Positions 32,069 to 40,630 of a stretch of 55,032 nucleotides of DNA are shown here, in pieces. Source of the DNA: an uncultured beta proteobacterium (GTDB lineage Bacteria; Pseudomonadota; Gammaproteobacteria; Burkholderiales; Burkholderiaceae_C); assembly GCA_903839085.1 (NCBI GenBank), contig CAIMBE010000009.1, positions 1-55,032 of the forward strand. Direction: 5' to 3'. Under the pieces are notes generated by a model. That model made no database searches and was not told the DNA's origin. It saw nothing but the letters and a program-made list of their open reading frames with translations. Within the stretch, counting starts at the first letter, position 1, and every line of letters starts with the position of its first letter. The position numbers and the translations under genes are program-made.

Positions 32069-32896
32069 CTAGGCCCTGAACCTCACCAGCCGCTCGACAA
32101 AGAACTGCATTCCGCCAGACAACTGATTGATTTCGGGCAAATTGCAGCTCGAATCAGCCAGACGGTTGAAGTCTCGAGCAGCGCCGCTTCGCGGCGCAAA
32201 TTCCATGACCGGTTCGTACCTCTTGTGGGCGGCCAGTACGAGTTCGTCATTTTCTATTGACCCCAGGTACCTGGTCGTGTAGTTGAGAAACTGGGCGCAA
32301 ACATTGTTGATACGCTTGAAGAGGCCTTGCCCGTCAGCCTGGCTGCTGACCGCATTGGGTATCAGGTAGATCTCGTTGAGGTCATAGTTCTGAATCAGCA
32401 CCTTGATGGTCCCGTAGGCGTCGGCAATGGACGACGGGTCGTCGCGGACCACGATATAGCGGCGCTGACAGGCCGCCATGAAGGACAGTACCGACGGTGA
32501 AATTCCGGCCGCCATATCAACGATCAGAAAGTCAAGCTCATCTTCAAGGGCGCTGAAGGCCTGCACGATTCTTGACGCCTGCAATTCGGACAGTCCGGCC
32601 AGCTCCATCGCGCCTGATGCGCCGGGAACCAGCAGCACGCCATGGCGCGACGTGACAGTGATGTCCTGCAGGCTTTTTTGACCGCTCAGAAGATGGCCCA
32701 GGTTGTAGGGGCAGGCGCAGCCCATCGCGATCTGGGCATTGGCCAAACCCAGATCGGCATCGAACAACATGACGCGATGACCTTTCATCTGCAACGCAAT
32801 CGCGAGATTGACGGCCACCGTGGTCTTGCCAACACCGCCCTTGCCACTGGCTATGCCTATCACCTCTGTCCGCCCCGGCTTCTTCACTTTTGGCAT
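32069..32896 (-). CDS. flhG: MinD-like flagellar number regulator FlhG
   Basis: A 275-residue ParA/MinD-type ATPase with the deviant Walker A KGGVGKTT at 19-26, FDADLGLANAQIAMG (switch I/A' region) and DFLIVDMAAG (Walker B). FlhG (FleN/YlxH) limits flagellar number and works with FlhF at the pole; in polar flagellates it also restrains FleQ. The typical N-terminal DQA motif that stimulates FlhF is not evident; the protein begins PKVKKPGRTEVIGIASG. It is nine bases after flhF and six before fliA. Confidence 0.92.
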   Translation of the reverse strand: MPKVKKPGRTEVIGIASGKGGVGKTTVAVNLAIALQMKGHRVMLFDADLGLANAQIAMGCACPYNLGHLLSGQKSLQDITVTSRHGVLLVPGASGAMELAGLSELQASRIVQAFSALEDELDFLIVDMAAGISPSVLSFMAACQRRYIVVRDDPSSIADAYGTIKVLIQNYDLNEIYLIPNAVSSQADGQGLFKRINNVCAQFLNYTTRYLGSIENDELVLAAHKRYEPVMEFAPRSGAARDFNRLADSSCNLPEINQLSGGMQFFVERLVRFRA

Positions 32897-32905
32897 GGCT
32901 TTGTA

Positions 32906-34168
32906 TCAGTTGAACGGTCCCCGAATACCTCTCGGGGCGCCCGCTTTAAAAACTCTTTGGGATGATGAGATATCTCCAACCTGAAGTTCAGTGCTGACCG
33001 GGATGGCTGGCGCAGCTACTTGCGAGAAGTTTGCGACAGCCTTGCAAAGCAAGGAATCCAGGGTCAGGTCGGACTTCAAATTGCTGATGTGATCACCGTC
33101 ACTTCCTATCGATATCCTCAAAGAATTATGGCACATAAACTCCAGCAGGGGCCATGGTTGCGAGGACTCGTCGACCTTGCTTACCATCAGACTTTGCCAC
33201 TTGATTGCCGATGTCTGGAGGATGCGTTTCAGGGTTGCCGAGGACGAGTCAGCGGGCAGAATCGCGTGACAGGTACAGCTCGGGCAGAGTGCCAGGACCT
33301 CTGCGATGCGAGCGCTCATCTGCACCCCGGGGGTATCAATCAGAATCAGGCTGCGTTGCGACAACTCGTTCAGCAGCAATCTCAATGTGTCGGGATCATC
33401 GGCGCGAAAGCAATCGGAACCGATCTGGGCCGACAGCATCTGGGTCTGGGACCATGCGCCAAAGCGAGGGTCCTGGTAGTTGATGATGGCCACATTTTTT
33501 TGACCGATTTTCGACGCCGCATCGCTTGCGATCCGGGCCGTCATCAAGGTCTTGCCCGCGCCCGTCGGGCCGGCGATGAGATGGATGCCTTTCTGGGGCA
33601 TCGGCGCGCTGGGCCTGGCAAGGCTGTGGCCGAGTTGATTCTTGATGGCCAGCAGTGCTTCCTGCTCGCTGGTCATGTTCTTGATGGTGTCGAGCAGAAG
33701 CGTGCGAAGACCCGTGGGCATGCCCGCTTCGGCGAGGGATGCAAACAGGGGCGCCAGCTCTGGTGTCGGTGTCAGGCCAGCCTGCCAGGCTGAAGTTTGG
33801 CGCCCAAGACTGAACTCGCGTCGCATCGCCGCCAACTCGTCCCGCACCATATCGACAATCTCGCGGCTGCGCAGATAGTCGCGCTCATTCTCACCGGCGC
33901 GCCAGGCCGGTTCCTGAGCGCTTGTCTGCTGCGTAGCGCCTGCTGGTTGTTGCAAGCGGGCAAGCTGGTTGCCGAAGTCGGTTGGCGGGCGGATGGCCCG
34001 GTCTTTTTGCACCAGCGAAAGCTGCGCATCGAGGTCAACAGCGATCACCAATTCCGTTTGTCCATTGACTTTATGGTTTGAAATCACCAACACGTCCTGA
34101 CCGAACAGGGCGGTGGCCTTGTCAGTGGCGCTGCGCGTGTCAGGTGCCAAAATTCTCTGGAGTTCCAT
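32906..34168 (-). CDS. flhF: Flagellar SRP-type GTPase FlhF
   Basis: A 420-residue SRP-type GTPase. The N-terminal basic/linker region (about 1-130) is followed by N-domain helices and the G domain: G1 GPTGAGKT at 200-207, INYQDPRFGAWSQ (G2 region), G3 LIDTPG near 291, and G4-like SKVDE. Compared with the family norm (GPTGVGKTTT, DTAG, TKLDE), G3 and G4 carry substitutions (DTPG, SKVD), so GTP handling may differ. FlhF sets the flagellar position. The start at 34168 follows AAGGAATT. It lies between flhA and flhG. Confidence 0.9.
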   Translation of the reverse strand: MELQRILAPDTRSATDKATALFGQDVLVISNHKVNGQTELVIAVDLDAQLSLVQKDRAIRPPTDFGNQLARLQQPAGATQQTSAQEPAWRAGENERDYLRSREIVDMVRDELAAMRREFSLGRQTSAWQAGLTPTPELAPLFASLAEAGMPTGLRTLLLDTIKNMTSEQEALLAIKNQLGHSLARPSAPMPQKGIHLIAGPTGAGKTLMTARIASDAASKIGQKNVAIINYQDPRFGAWSQTQMLSAQIGSDCFRADDPDTLRLLLNELSQRSLILIDTPGVQMSARIAEVLALCPSCTCHAILPADSSSATLKRILQTSAIKWQSLMVSKVDESSQPWPLLEFMCHNSLRISIGSDGDHISNLKSDLTLDSLLCKAVANFSQVAAPAIPVSTELQVGDISSSQRVFKAGAPRGIRGPFN

Positions 34169-34190
34169 GAACTGAATTCCTTGTTTGAAG

Positions 34191-36305
34191 TTATGGCTTG
34201 TTGTTGGGTTCGGCATGCACGGTGTGGATCACCTTGACCGCCTGATCGTCGGGAATTTCGCCGTACGACAGAATCATCAATTCGCTGACCCGATAGCGAG
34301 CCGCCTTGGCCAGCCAGGGCCGGATCGCCGGAGAAACCACCAGCACCGCGGTCTGCCCCAACTCTTCCACTGCCTTGGTGCCTTCACGCAGTGCGCCAAA
34401 GAGCCGTTCGGCCAGGCCCGGCTCCATCACAATGCTTTGCCCGGGTGCCTGGGCGTTTTGCTGCAACACGTTATGCAGGAGGTGCTCAAGCGCCGGGTCC
34501 AGCGTCATGACGGAGAGGAGGTTCTTGTCGTCGACCAATCCCTGCACAATCATCCGGCCCAGTCGCGGACGCACCAATGACGTCAGTTGTTCTGGATCTT
34601 GCGTGCGCACGCTGACTTCGGACAGGGTCTCGACGATGGTGCGCATATCACGAATTGAGACCGAATCACTGAGCAGGTTTTGCAGCGTGCGGGTAAGAAC
34701 GCCCAGCGAGAGCTTGCCCGGGACCAGGTCCTCGACGAGCTTGGGCGATTTGGCGGCCAGCTTGTCGAGCAGTTGCTGAACGTCATCGTGGCTTAGCATG
34801 TCAGACGCGTTGTCTCGAAGCACCTTGTTCAGATGTGTGACCATGGCGGTCGTTGCATCGACCACCTTATAGCCAAGCGCGCGGGCATGGTCGCGCTGCG
34901 AAGGCTCAATCCACACCGCTTCCAGGCCAAATGCCGGCTCCTGCGTGGCAATGCCCTCAAGGCTGCCGTACACCTGGCCTGGATTGATCGCCAACTCACG
35001 TCCCACCTTGATCTTGCCGCGTCCCCTGATCACACCCTTGAGGAGGATGTGATAGCTGTCAGGATCGATGCTCAGCGCATCTCTTATGCGCACCGGCTGG
35101 ATCAGGAAGCCGAGTTCGGCCGACAACTTCTTGCGCACGCCTTTGACGCGTGTCATCAACTGGCCCCCGGTTTCTGGATTTACCAGCGGGATCAAACCAT
35201 AGCCAATTTCGAGCCCAACCAGATCAACCTGGTTGAGATCATCCCATTCGAGTTCCTTGGGTTGCTCAAGGGCAGCGCTGGCTGCGGCCTCTGCCGGGGT
35301 TGGCTCATTCTGCGCGGCCTGCCTGTGAAGAACCATCAGACCCAAACCAGCGGCACACGCTGCCAGGGTGACAAATACCAGGTGCGGCATGCCCGGAACC
35401 AGCCCAAGAATGGCGATGATGCTCGAAGTTACAAACAGTGCTGAAGGGTTTCCCAACTGGGTTCCGGCCTGCTCGGTCATTGACTCGGAGGTTGTCACGC
35501 GGGTAACGACGATGGCGGTGGCAAGCGACAGCAGCAGCGAGGGAATCTGTGCGACCAGACCGTCACCGATTGTCAGCAGGGAATAGATTCGTCCGGCTTC
35601 GCCAAGTGACAGGCCATGCTGCCCGATCCCGACCGCTAGCCCGCCGACCAGGTTGATGATCAGGATCAGCATGCCCGCTATGGCGTCGCCGCTGACAAAC
35701 TTGGATGCGCCGTCCATGGATCCAAAAAAATCTGATTCCTGGGCCAGTTCGGCGCGACGCTGCTTGGCGGTCTCCTGATCAATCACGCCGGCATTCAGAT
35801 CCGCGTCGATCGCCATCTGCTTGCCAGGCATTGAATCGAGGGTAAAACGGGCATTGACCTCGGAGACACGCCCGGCTCCCTTGGTTACCACGACAAAATT
35901 GACGATCATCAGGATGGAAAAAATGATGAATCCCACCACGTAGTTGCCGCTGATCACGAACTCTCCGAAGGCGGCGACAACTTTGCCGGCAGCGTCGTGC
36001 CCCTCATGCCCGTTAACCAGAATGATTCGCGTCGAAGCCACGTTCAGCGCCAGTCGGAGCATGGTTGCAAACAGCAGAACCGACGGAAAAGATGAGAACT
36101 CCAAAGGCTTTCGGGTGCCGATGGCGATCATGATGATTAGAACGCTCGAGGTGATGTTGAATGTGAACAGCACGTCCAGCAGGAACGGCGGCAAGGGCAA
36201 AACCAGCATGCCCATGATCAACAGCACCAGAGCCGGAATGCTCAGGTCGGTGTAGTTGAATTTCGACATGTGATGTCGAATAGATGACAGTGTCAGGGTA
36301 GACAT
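34191..36305 (-). CDS. flhA: Flagellar export apparatus protein FlhA
   Basis: A 704-residue export-gate subunit. The N-terminal membrane half has about eight helices, starting with PALVLLIMGMLVLPLPPFLLDVLFTFNI. The conserved FHIPEP-type loop is seen as ARFTLDSMPGKQMAIDADLNAGVID. The C-terminal cytosolic domain (from about residue 350) binds export substrates and chaperones. The start at 36305 gives a length before the first helix like that of E. coli FlhA; an ATG at 36269 is an alternative. The frame open to 36386 would cover the sigma-54 promoter at 36369-36385. It heads the flhA-flhF-flhG-fliA run. Confidence 0.95.
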   Translation of the reverse strand: MSTLTLSSIRHHMSKFNYTDLSIPALVLLIMGMLVLPLPPFLLDVLFTFNITSSVLIIMIAIGTRKPLEFSSFPSVLLFATMLRLALNVASTRIILVNGHEGHDAAGKVVAAFGEFVISGNYVVGFIIFSILMIVNFVVVTKGAGRVSEVNARFTLDSMPGKQMAIDADLNAGVIDQETAKQRRAELAQESDFFGSMDGASKFVSGDAIAGMLILIINLVGGLAVGIGQHGLSLGEAGRIYSLLTIGDGLVAQIPSLLLSLATAIVVTRVTTSESMTEQAGTQLGNPSALFVTSSIIAILGLVPGMPHLVFVTLAACAAGLGLMVLHRQAAQNEPTPAEAAASAALEQPKELEWDDLNQVDLVGLEIGYGLIPLVNPETGGQLMTRVKGVRKKLSAELGFLIQPVRIRDALSIDPDSYHILLKGVIRGRGKIKVGRELAINPGQVYGSLEGIATQEPAFGLEAVWIEPSQRDHARALGYKVVDATTAMVTHLNKVLRDNASDMLSHDDVQQLLDKLAAKSPKLVEDLVPGKLSLGVLTRTLQNLLSDSVSIRDMRTIVETLSEVSVRTQDPEQLTSLVRPRLGRMIVQGLVDDKNLLSVMTLDPALEHLLHNVLQQNAQAPGQSIVMEPGLAERLFGALREGTKAVEELGQTAVLVVSPAIRPWLAKAARYRVSELMILSYGEIPDDQAVKVIHTVHAEPNNKP

Positions 36306-36368
36306 GGGTCGTGTAAGTTGGCTCCGGGCCGTGTTAGCAGTGGTGCGCGTTGTTTTGTAAGGGCGTGG

Positions 36369-36385
36369 ATGCAAAGTCCATGCCA
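36369..36385 (-). promoter_or_regulatory. Sigma-54 promoter upstream of flhA
   Basis: Minus strand: TGGCATG-GACT-TTGCAT (36385-36369), matching TGGCAYR-N4-TTGCW with the invariant GG and GC at the right distance. The transcript would start about 55 bases before the flhA ATG. It fits control by the FleQ/FlrA-like activator at 46257-47378. Confidence 0.78.
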
Positions 36386-36488
36386 TGCATTGTTGACAGG
36401 TGCCTGGGCGGCAATTCCTGTCCCGTCACGCTTCTTGCTTGGTGCTTGGCATCCGCCATCCTGGCGACACCTTCAAGGCTAGAACACT

Positions 36489-38225
36489 GTGGACTCAAAT
36501 CAACTGTTTACGATCGCCGATCAATATTCCCCCACCCTGGAGGCGCTGGCGCAGGGAGTCCCTGGTGGGATCGCACCGTCAGCCAGAACGGACTTTGCCG
36601 ATCTGTTCAATGGCCAGATGCTGGCACAGGTGCGGCAAGAGTTTGCCGCACCGGCTCAGGTTCAGGTGGATTTGCAACTGGTTTCCCTCGGGCCGAAAAT
36701 GAACCTGATCACGGCAGACGTGCCGCTCCCCGATCTGGACAGTCTGGCCTTGTTTGCGCGGGCACAGGGCTTGGACGAGGAGGCTGTCAAAACGCTGTTC
36801 GGCAGTCCGGCAAAGGAAAAAGACGCGCCGGCCGCGAGCGGGGTCAACGCCGCTGGCGCGCCGGACTTCCCTGTCCAGAGCAGGGCTCAGGAGGCAAGCG
36901 ATACCGTTCTGCAACTGGCAGTTTCTCTGGGCTGGTTGCCCCAGGCTGGCGCTGTGGTGCCGGGGGTCGCGCAGCGTCCGCTGGTGTCGGCCCTATCCAT
37001 ATCAACGGCTTCGCCACCAGCGCTGGTTTTACCAGCAACACCGGTTTTGCCAGCAACGCCAGTTTTGCCAGCACCGCCAGCCTTATCCATAGCGCCGATC
37101 TTGCCAGCAGAACAGGCGCCGATTGTTGCCAATACTTTTGATCTGACGGATCTGTCTGCGTCAGGCACAGCCCGGGTCGGCTCCGACCGCGGTGCGCAAG
37201 GCGCAGAGGTGCTGGGCCCGATGCCACCTGCGCTGGCGCTGTTTCCCGCAAGCACGCCGGGGCTTCAGAGGCACAGCATCGAATTCGCGCCGCCGCCTGC
37301 TGATGCCATCAGGACGGCCGACCCAATGATCGCAGCGCTGGTTTCCCTGCAGATAAGCCAGCGAGCGCCGACAGTGGCAAGTCTGCAAAGCGCTGCCGTC
37401 GCCGAAGTGCCTCCTCAGCCGATGGATGATGTGATGCAACTGGCGCTGCGCGTCCGGTTTGATGTAAGCAACCAGGAGATAACGCGTCGCCTTTCCCTGA
37501 TGTCGGGCAATTCCCAAAAGGCAAGTTGGGCCGCCATATCGTCTGCAGCGACCAGCGAAATCCTTGTGCATGCGGGCACGGGTAAACCCTTGGAGTCGCT
37601 CGTCATCGATCTGCCCGCAGCATGGCTTGCGGGTGTAGATCAGGGCCTGCTCTCGTCGGTGTCAGATTCCGGTGGCGGCGCGACGCTTCTAAATAGTGTG
37701 TCAGGTGAAACTGCCAGATCGGTGGCCTTCGGCCTCGGGACAGGGTCCGTTGCCGATGCCAATACTCAAAATGCGCTGGCAGAGCAACGCAGCGCGCAAT
37801 ACCAGCAACTGGCGGATCGGGTCGGGCAGTCCCTGGGCGAGCGTCTTCGTACCCAGATAGACAAGGGCGAGTGGAAACTCCAGTTGCGGCTGCAGCCCGA
37901 AAGCCTGGGCCGTGTCGATGTCGCCCTGGAGATGCATGGGGGTGCTCTGGATGCTTCCTTTGCATCGGATAACAGCATGACGCGGGACCTGATTCTTCAA
38001 GGCGCAGGAAAACTGAGAGAGACCTTGTCGCAATCTGGCATGGCAGTTGCTACTGTCTGGGTGGGTGGGGACCAAGGACGCAACCATGACGGAAATCCGA
38101 CAGCAGGACGATTCTTCAAGGGAGCCTCCGGCGCGACCCGAAAAAGCGAGGGCGAAGGTGTGCCCCGCGTGGATTCCCAAAGGAACATCTCGACAAGCTC
38201 CGAGGGTCTCGATGTTCTGGCTTGA
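36489..38225 (+). CDS. fliK: Flagellar hook-length control protein FliK
   Basis: A 578-residue protein with a long, low-complexity N-terminal part rich in Ala, Pro and Ser, and the conserved FliK C-terminal domain (GEWKLQLRLQPESLGRVDVALEMHGGALDASFASDNSMTRDLILQGAGKLRETLSQSG, about 457-514). FliK measures hook length and switches export specificity through FlhB. Three 18-base repeats code VLPATP-type hexapeptides near residues 180-197. It starts at GTG with AAGG about 13 bases upstream. It heads the plus-strand fli operon. No sigma-54 site as good as that of flhA was found in its direction. Confidence 0.9.
   Translation: MDSNQLFTIADQYSPTLEALAQGVPGGIAPSARTDFADLFNGQMLAQVRQEFAAPAQVQVDLQLVSLGPKMNLITADVPLPDLDSLALFARAQGLDEEAVKTLFGSPAKEKDAPAASGVNAAGAPDFPVQSRAQEASDTVLQLAVSLGWLPQAGAVVPGVAQRPLVSALSISTASPPALVLPATPVLPATPVLPAPPALSIAPILPAEQAPIVANTFDLTDLSASGTARVGSDRGAQGAEVLGPMPPALALFPASTPGLQRHSIEFAPPPADAIRTADPMIAALVSLQISQRAPTVASLQSAAVAEVPPQPMDDVMQLALRVRFDVSNQEITRRLSLMSGNSQKASWAAISSAATSEILVHAGTGKPLESLVIDLPAAWLAGVDQGLLSSVSDSGGGATLLNSVSGETARSVAFGLGTGSVADANTQNALAEQRSAQYQQLADRVGQSLGERLRTQIDKGEWKLQLRLQPESLGRVDVALEMHGGALDASFASDNSMTRDLILQGAGKLRETLSQSGMAVATVWVGGDQGRNHDGNPTAGRFFKGASGATRKSEGEGVPRVDSQRNISTSSEGLDVLA
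37026..37079 (+). repeat. Three 18-bp tandem repeats in fliK
   Basis: Three near-identical units, GTTTTRCCAGCAMCRCCR, encoding Val-Leu-Pro-Ala-(Thr/Pro)-Pro. The unit keeps the frame. Confidence 0.9.
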
Positions 38226-38270
38226 TGCGTGGTTGGCGCATTGATTTGATTCAAAAAAACGAGGTGCTAC

Positions 38271-38972
38271 ATGGCTGAAGAAACTCCAAACACGGAAGCT
38301 CAACCAAAAGCGAAGAAGCCGCTTGTGAAGATCATTGTTGCAGCGGTCGCGGTGGTCGTCCTGTTGGCGGCCACCGTTGCCGGAACACTCTTTGCGACGG
38401 GATTCTTCTCGCCCAAGCCAGTTGAAAGTGCCGACGCCATGCTCGACGGCGAGGACCCGGTTCATGGCGCACCTGCGGCAGACGCGGGCCACGGAGCGCC
38501 AGCGAAGGCAGACGCCGGCCATGGGCCCGCACCGAAGGCAGATGCCGGGCATGGAACGCCAGCCAAGGCAGACTCGGGTCATGGCGACAAGAAAGCTTCA
38601 GCCAAAGACGGTCCCGCCGGCAAGATGAAGACCAAGTCGCCCGAACTGACCCGCTTTGAGTACACCTACCATCAGCTCGAGCGTGAATTCCTGGTCAATG
38701 TATCGGGCTCGCGCAAAGTGATGTCAGTTCAGATCGCCGTCATGACGCGTTACGACGAGCGCGTCATCACCAACGTCAAGAAGCATGAATTCGCCATCAG
38801 ATCGGTGGTCATGGATGTGATGCGCGTCACCACCGAGGCAGACCTCGTCAAGCCGGATTTTCGCAAAGAGCTGGCCGTGCGCATACGTGACGCCATGAAT
38901 GGCCTGATTGAAAAATACGAAGACTTTGGCGGCATCGAGGATGTCCATTTCACGTCGTTCATTGTGCAGTGA
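38271..38972 (+). CDS. fliL: Flagellar basal body protein FliL with His/Gly repeat linker
   Basis: A 233-residue FliL, longer than the usual 150-190. One transmembrane helix (IIVAAVAVVVLLAATVAGTLFATGFF, about 20-45) is followed by a periplasmic linker containing four ten-residue repeats (ADAGHGAPAK type, residues 70-109). The conserved C-terminal FliL domain comes next (FEYTYHQLEREFLVNVSGSRKVMSVQIAVMTRYDERV…RDAMNGLIEKYEDFGGIEDVHFTSFIVQ). FliL surrounds the stator and supports torque. GAGGTG precedes the ATG. The linker enlargement is unusual. Confidence 0.92.
   Translation: MAEETPNTEAQPKAKKPLVKIIVAAVAVVVLLAATVAGTLFATGFFSPKPVESADAMLDGEDPVHGAPAADAGHGAPAKADAGHGPAPKADAGHGTPAKADSGHGDKKASAKDGPAGKMKTKSPELTRFEYTYHQLEREFLVNVSGSRKVMSVQIAVMTRYDERVITNVKKHEFAIRSVVMDVMRVTTEADLVKPDFRKELAVRIRDAMNGLIEKYEDFGGIEDVHFTSFIVQ
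38478..38597 (+). repeat. Four 30-bp repeats in fliL
   Basis: Four tandem 30-base units, each giving Ala-Asp-(Ala/Ser)-Gly-His-Gly plus four residues ending in Lys. The first three are close; the last is diverged. Confidence 0.88.
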
Positions 38973-39002
38973 AGTCCTGGCACGACACCGGTCCCGACCT
39001 CA

Positions 39003-39995
39003 ATGGCAAACAACCTGCTCAGTCCTGAAGAGATGACGGCCCTTACCGAGGGCGTCATCGACGGGTCCATTGCGGTGGATACCGGCTTCAACACGGCCGC
39101 ACGTGTCAAGAAACATGATCTGGCGAGCGAAAACAGCAGTCTGGGTGTCAATGTGGCGTCGATCGACATGATCAACGAGCGCTTCATACGCCTGTTTCGC
39201 CTGGCCCTGATGGAAGTGCTGCGAAGCAACCCGCGCATCAACGCAACCAAGGTGCAGATTGTGCGTTTCGGCGACTACATCAAGGGTTTGACAGCGCCTT
39301 TGTCGGTCAACACGGTGCGCATGAATCCGCTCAGGGGCTATTCGCTGGTCGTCATTGATCCGAGCATCGTGTTCAGTTCACTGGTGAGTTTTTTTGGTGG
39401 TTTTGGTCATGGCGGGGTCGGAAATCTGGCGCCCGGACGCATGTTCACGCCGACCGAGGTCCGCATCATCAAGATGATTCTGGAAGTGACTTTTCGAACG
39501 CTCAAGGACGCCTGGTCACCCCTGCTCGCACTCGATTTTGACTTGGTGAGTTCCGAGATCAATCCCCAATTCGCACAAATAGCCGATGAGAATGATCTGG
39601 TTGTCGTCAGCCGTTTCGAAACCGAAACCAACGCCAAGAATGGCGGCTTCATCGATCTGGTCAATCCCTACGCGTCGCTCAAACCGGTGCGAGAACTGCT
39701 CAGCAGCCGGGTGCAGACCGGTGAAGGAAATGAAGAGTCGGACAAACAGTGGCATGACCAGCTGGACAGCGCGGTCAGCGCCGCCTGCCTTCCGGTGAAC
39801 GTCATTTTTGGAACGATTTCAGTCACCTTGAAAGTTCTGGAGTCGATGCAGGTGGGCGACGTCCTCTATTTCAAGAAAACAGACAAGGCCGCCATGCAGG
39901 TCAATGGCATCCATGCATTTGACGTGCTGGTCGGGACCTTGGGCATGCAGACCGCAGTCCAGATCGAGCAGGCCGTCGTGCCCGGCTACCAGTAA
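39003..39995 (+). CDS. fliM: Flagellar motor switch protein FliM
   Basis: A 330-residue switch protein. The N-terminus LLSPEEMTALTEG is a weak form of the CheY-binding peptide (usual LSQDEIDALL). The middle domain contains FGDYIKGLTAPLSVNTVRMNPLRGYSLVVIDPSIVFSSLVSFFGGFG with the conserved GG motif (GHGG follows), and the C-terminal FliN-like SpoA domain (LPVNVIFGTISVTLKVLESMQVGDVLYFKKTDKAAMQVNG, about 266-305) ends the protein. FliM links CheY-P to rotor switching. It lies 30 bases after fliL and 18 before fliN. Confidence 0.93.
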   Translation: MANNLLSPEEMTALTEGVIDGSIAVDTGFNTAARVKKHDLASENSSLGVNVASIDMINERFIRLFRLALMEVLRSNPRINATKVQIVRFGDYIKGLTAPLSVNTVRMNPLRGYSLVVIDPSIVFSSLVSFFGGFGHGGVGNLAPGRMFTPTEVRIIKMILEVTFRTLKDAWSPLLALDFDLVSSEINPQFAQIADENDLVVVSRFETETNAKNGGFIDLVNPYASLKPVRELLSSRVQTGEGNEESDKQWHDQLDSAVSAACLPVNVIFGTISVTLKVLESMQVGDVLYFKKTDKAAMQVNGIHAFDVLVGTLGMQTAVQIEQAVVPGYQ

Positions 39996-40013
39996 AACCC
40001 CAGGATCACTGAC

Positions 40014-40322
40014 ATGAATGAAACCCTTACTGACAACACTGTTGCCGCTGGCGCGGACGCATGCCAGATCAACCCTGACGTACTTCAAAACATCAGCGTC
40101 ACGCTCTCGATCGAGGTCGGCCGTGCCGTCATAAAAATTCGCGATCTGATGCGCCTGACCCAGGGCAGCGTGGTCGAACTCGATCGAATCGCGGGTGAGC
40201 CGCTGGACTTGCTGGTCAACAACACGGTCGTGGCGCAGGGCGAGGTGGTGCTGGTCAATGAGCGCTATGGCATTCGCCTGACGCGCGTTGTTCCCGCCTC
40301 CGAGCGGATAAAGAACCTCTAG
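40014..40322 (+). CDS. fliN: Flagellar motor switch protein FliN
   Basis: A 102-residue SpoA-domain protein. ISVTLSIEVGRAVIKIRDLMRLTQGSVVELDRIAGEPLDLLVNNTVVAQGEVVLVNERYGIRLTRV is the standard FliN C-ring domain; the N-terminal extension is short (about 25 residues). It forms the lower C-ring with FliM and docks the export ATPase complex. AGGA lies nine bases before the ATG. Confidence 0.95.
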   Translation: MNETLTDNTVAAGADACQINPDVLQNISVTLSIEVGRAVIKIRDLMRLTQGSVVELDRIAGEPLDLLVNNTVVAQGEVVLVNERYGIRLTRVVPASERIKNL

Positions 40323-40330
40323 GGCATCGC

Positions 40331-40630
40331 ATGCTGGCAACTGGTGCTGGATTTGACTGGTTTCGCTACGCCGGCGGCGTGGCGCTGGTTCTGTTTCTCC
40401 TGGTCGGCATGCTTTGGCTGCTGCGCAGGCTCAAGGGGCAGCAGAGTGCACAGCAAGAACCGCGTCGGCTGCAGGTGCTCGAAACACTGAGCCTCGGGCC
40501 GCGGCAAAAGCTTTCCTTGCTGCGGGTCGGCTCAAAGCTGGTCCTTGTTGGCATCACCGCGGGTCAATTTACCGCGCTCGGTCATTGGCCAGACACTCAA
40601 GCAACACCGGGGGCCGATCTTGTTTCGTAA
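40331..40630 (+). CDS. fliO: Flagellar export assembly protein FliO
   Basis: A 99-residue protein with one membrane helix (YAGGVALVLFLLVGMLWLLRRL, about 13-34) and a cytoplasmic part with the FliO pattern, RRLQVLETLSLGPRQKLSLLRVGSKLVLVGITAGQ. FliO assists FliP ring assembly. It starts eight bases after fliN and its end overlaps the probable fliP start by 11 bases. Confidence 0.9.
   Translation: MLATGAGFDWFRYAGGVALVLFLLVGMLWLLRRLKGQQSAQQEPRRLQVLETLSLGPRQKLSLLRVGSKLVLVGITAGQFTALGHWPDTQATPGADLVS

Noticed and set aside
36420-36450. Possible sigma-54 site before fliK (CGTCACG-CTTC-TTGCTT)
   Set aside because: It lacks the invariant GG of the -24 element.
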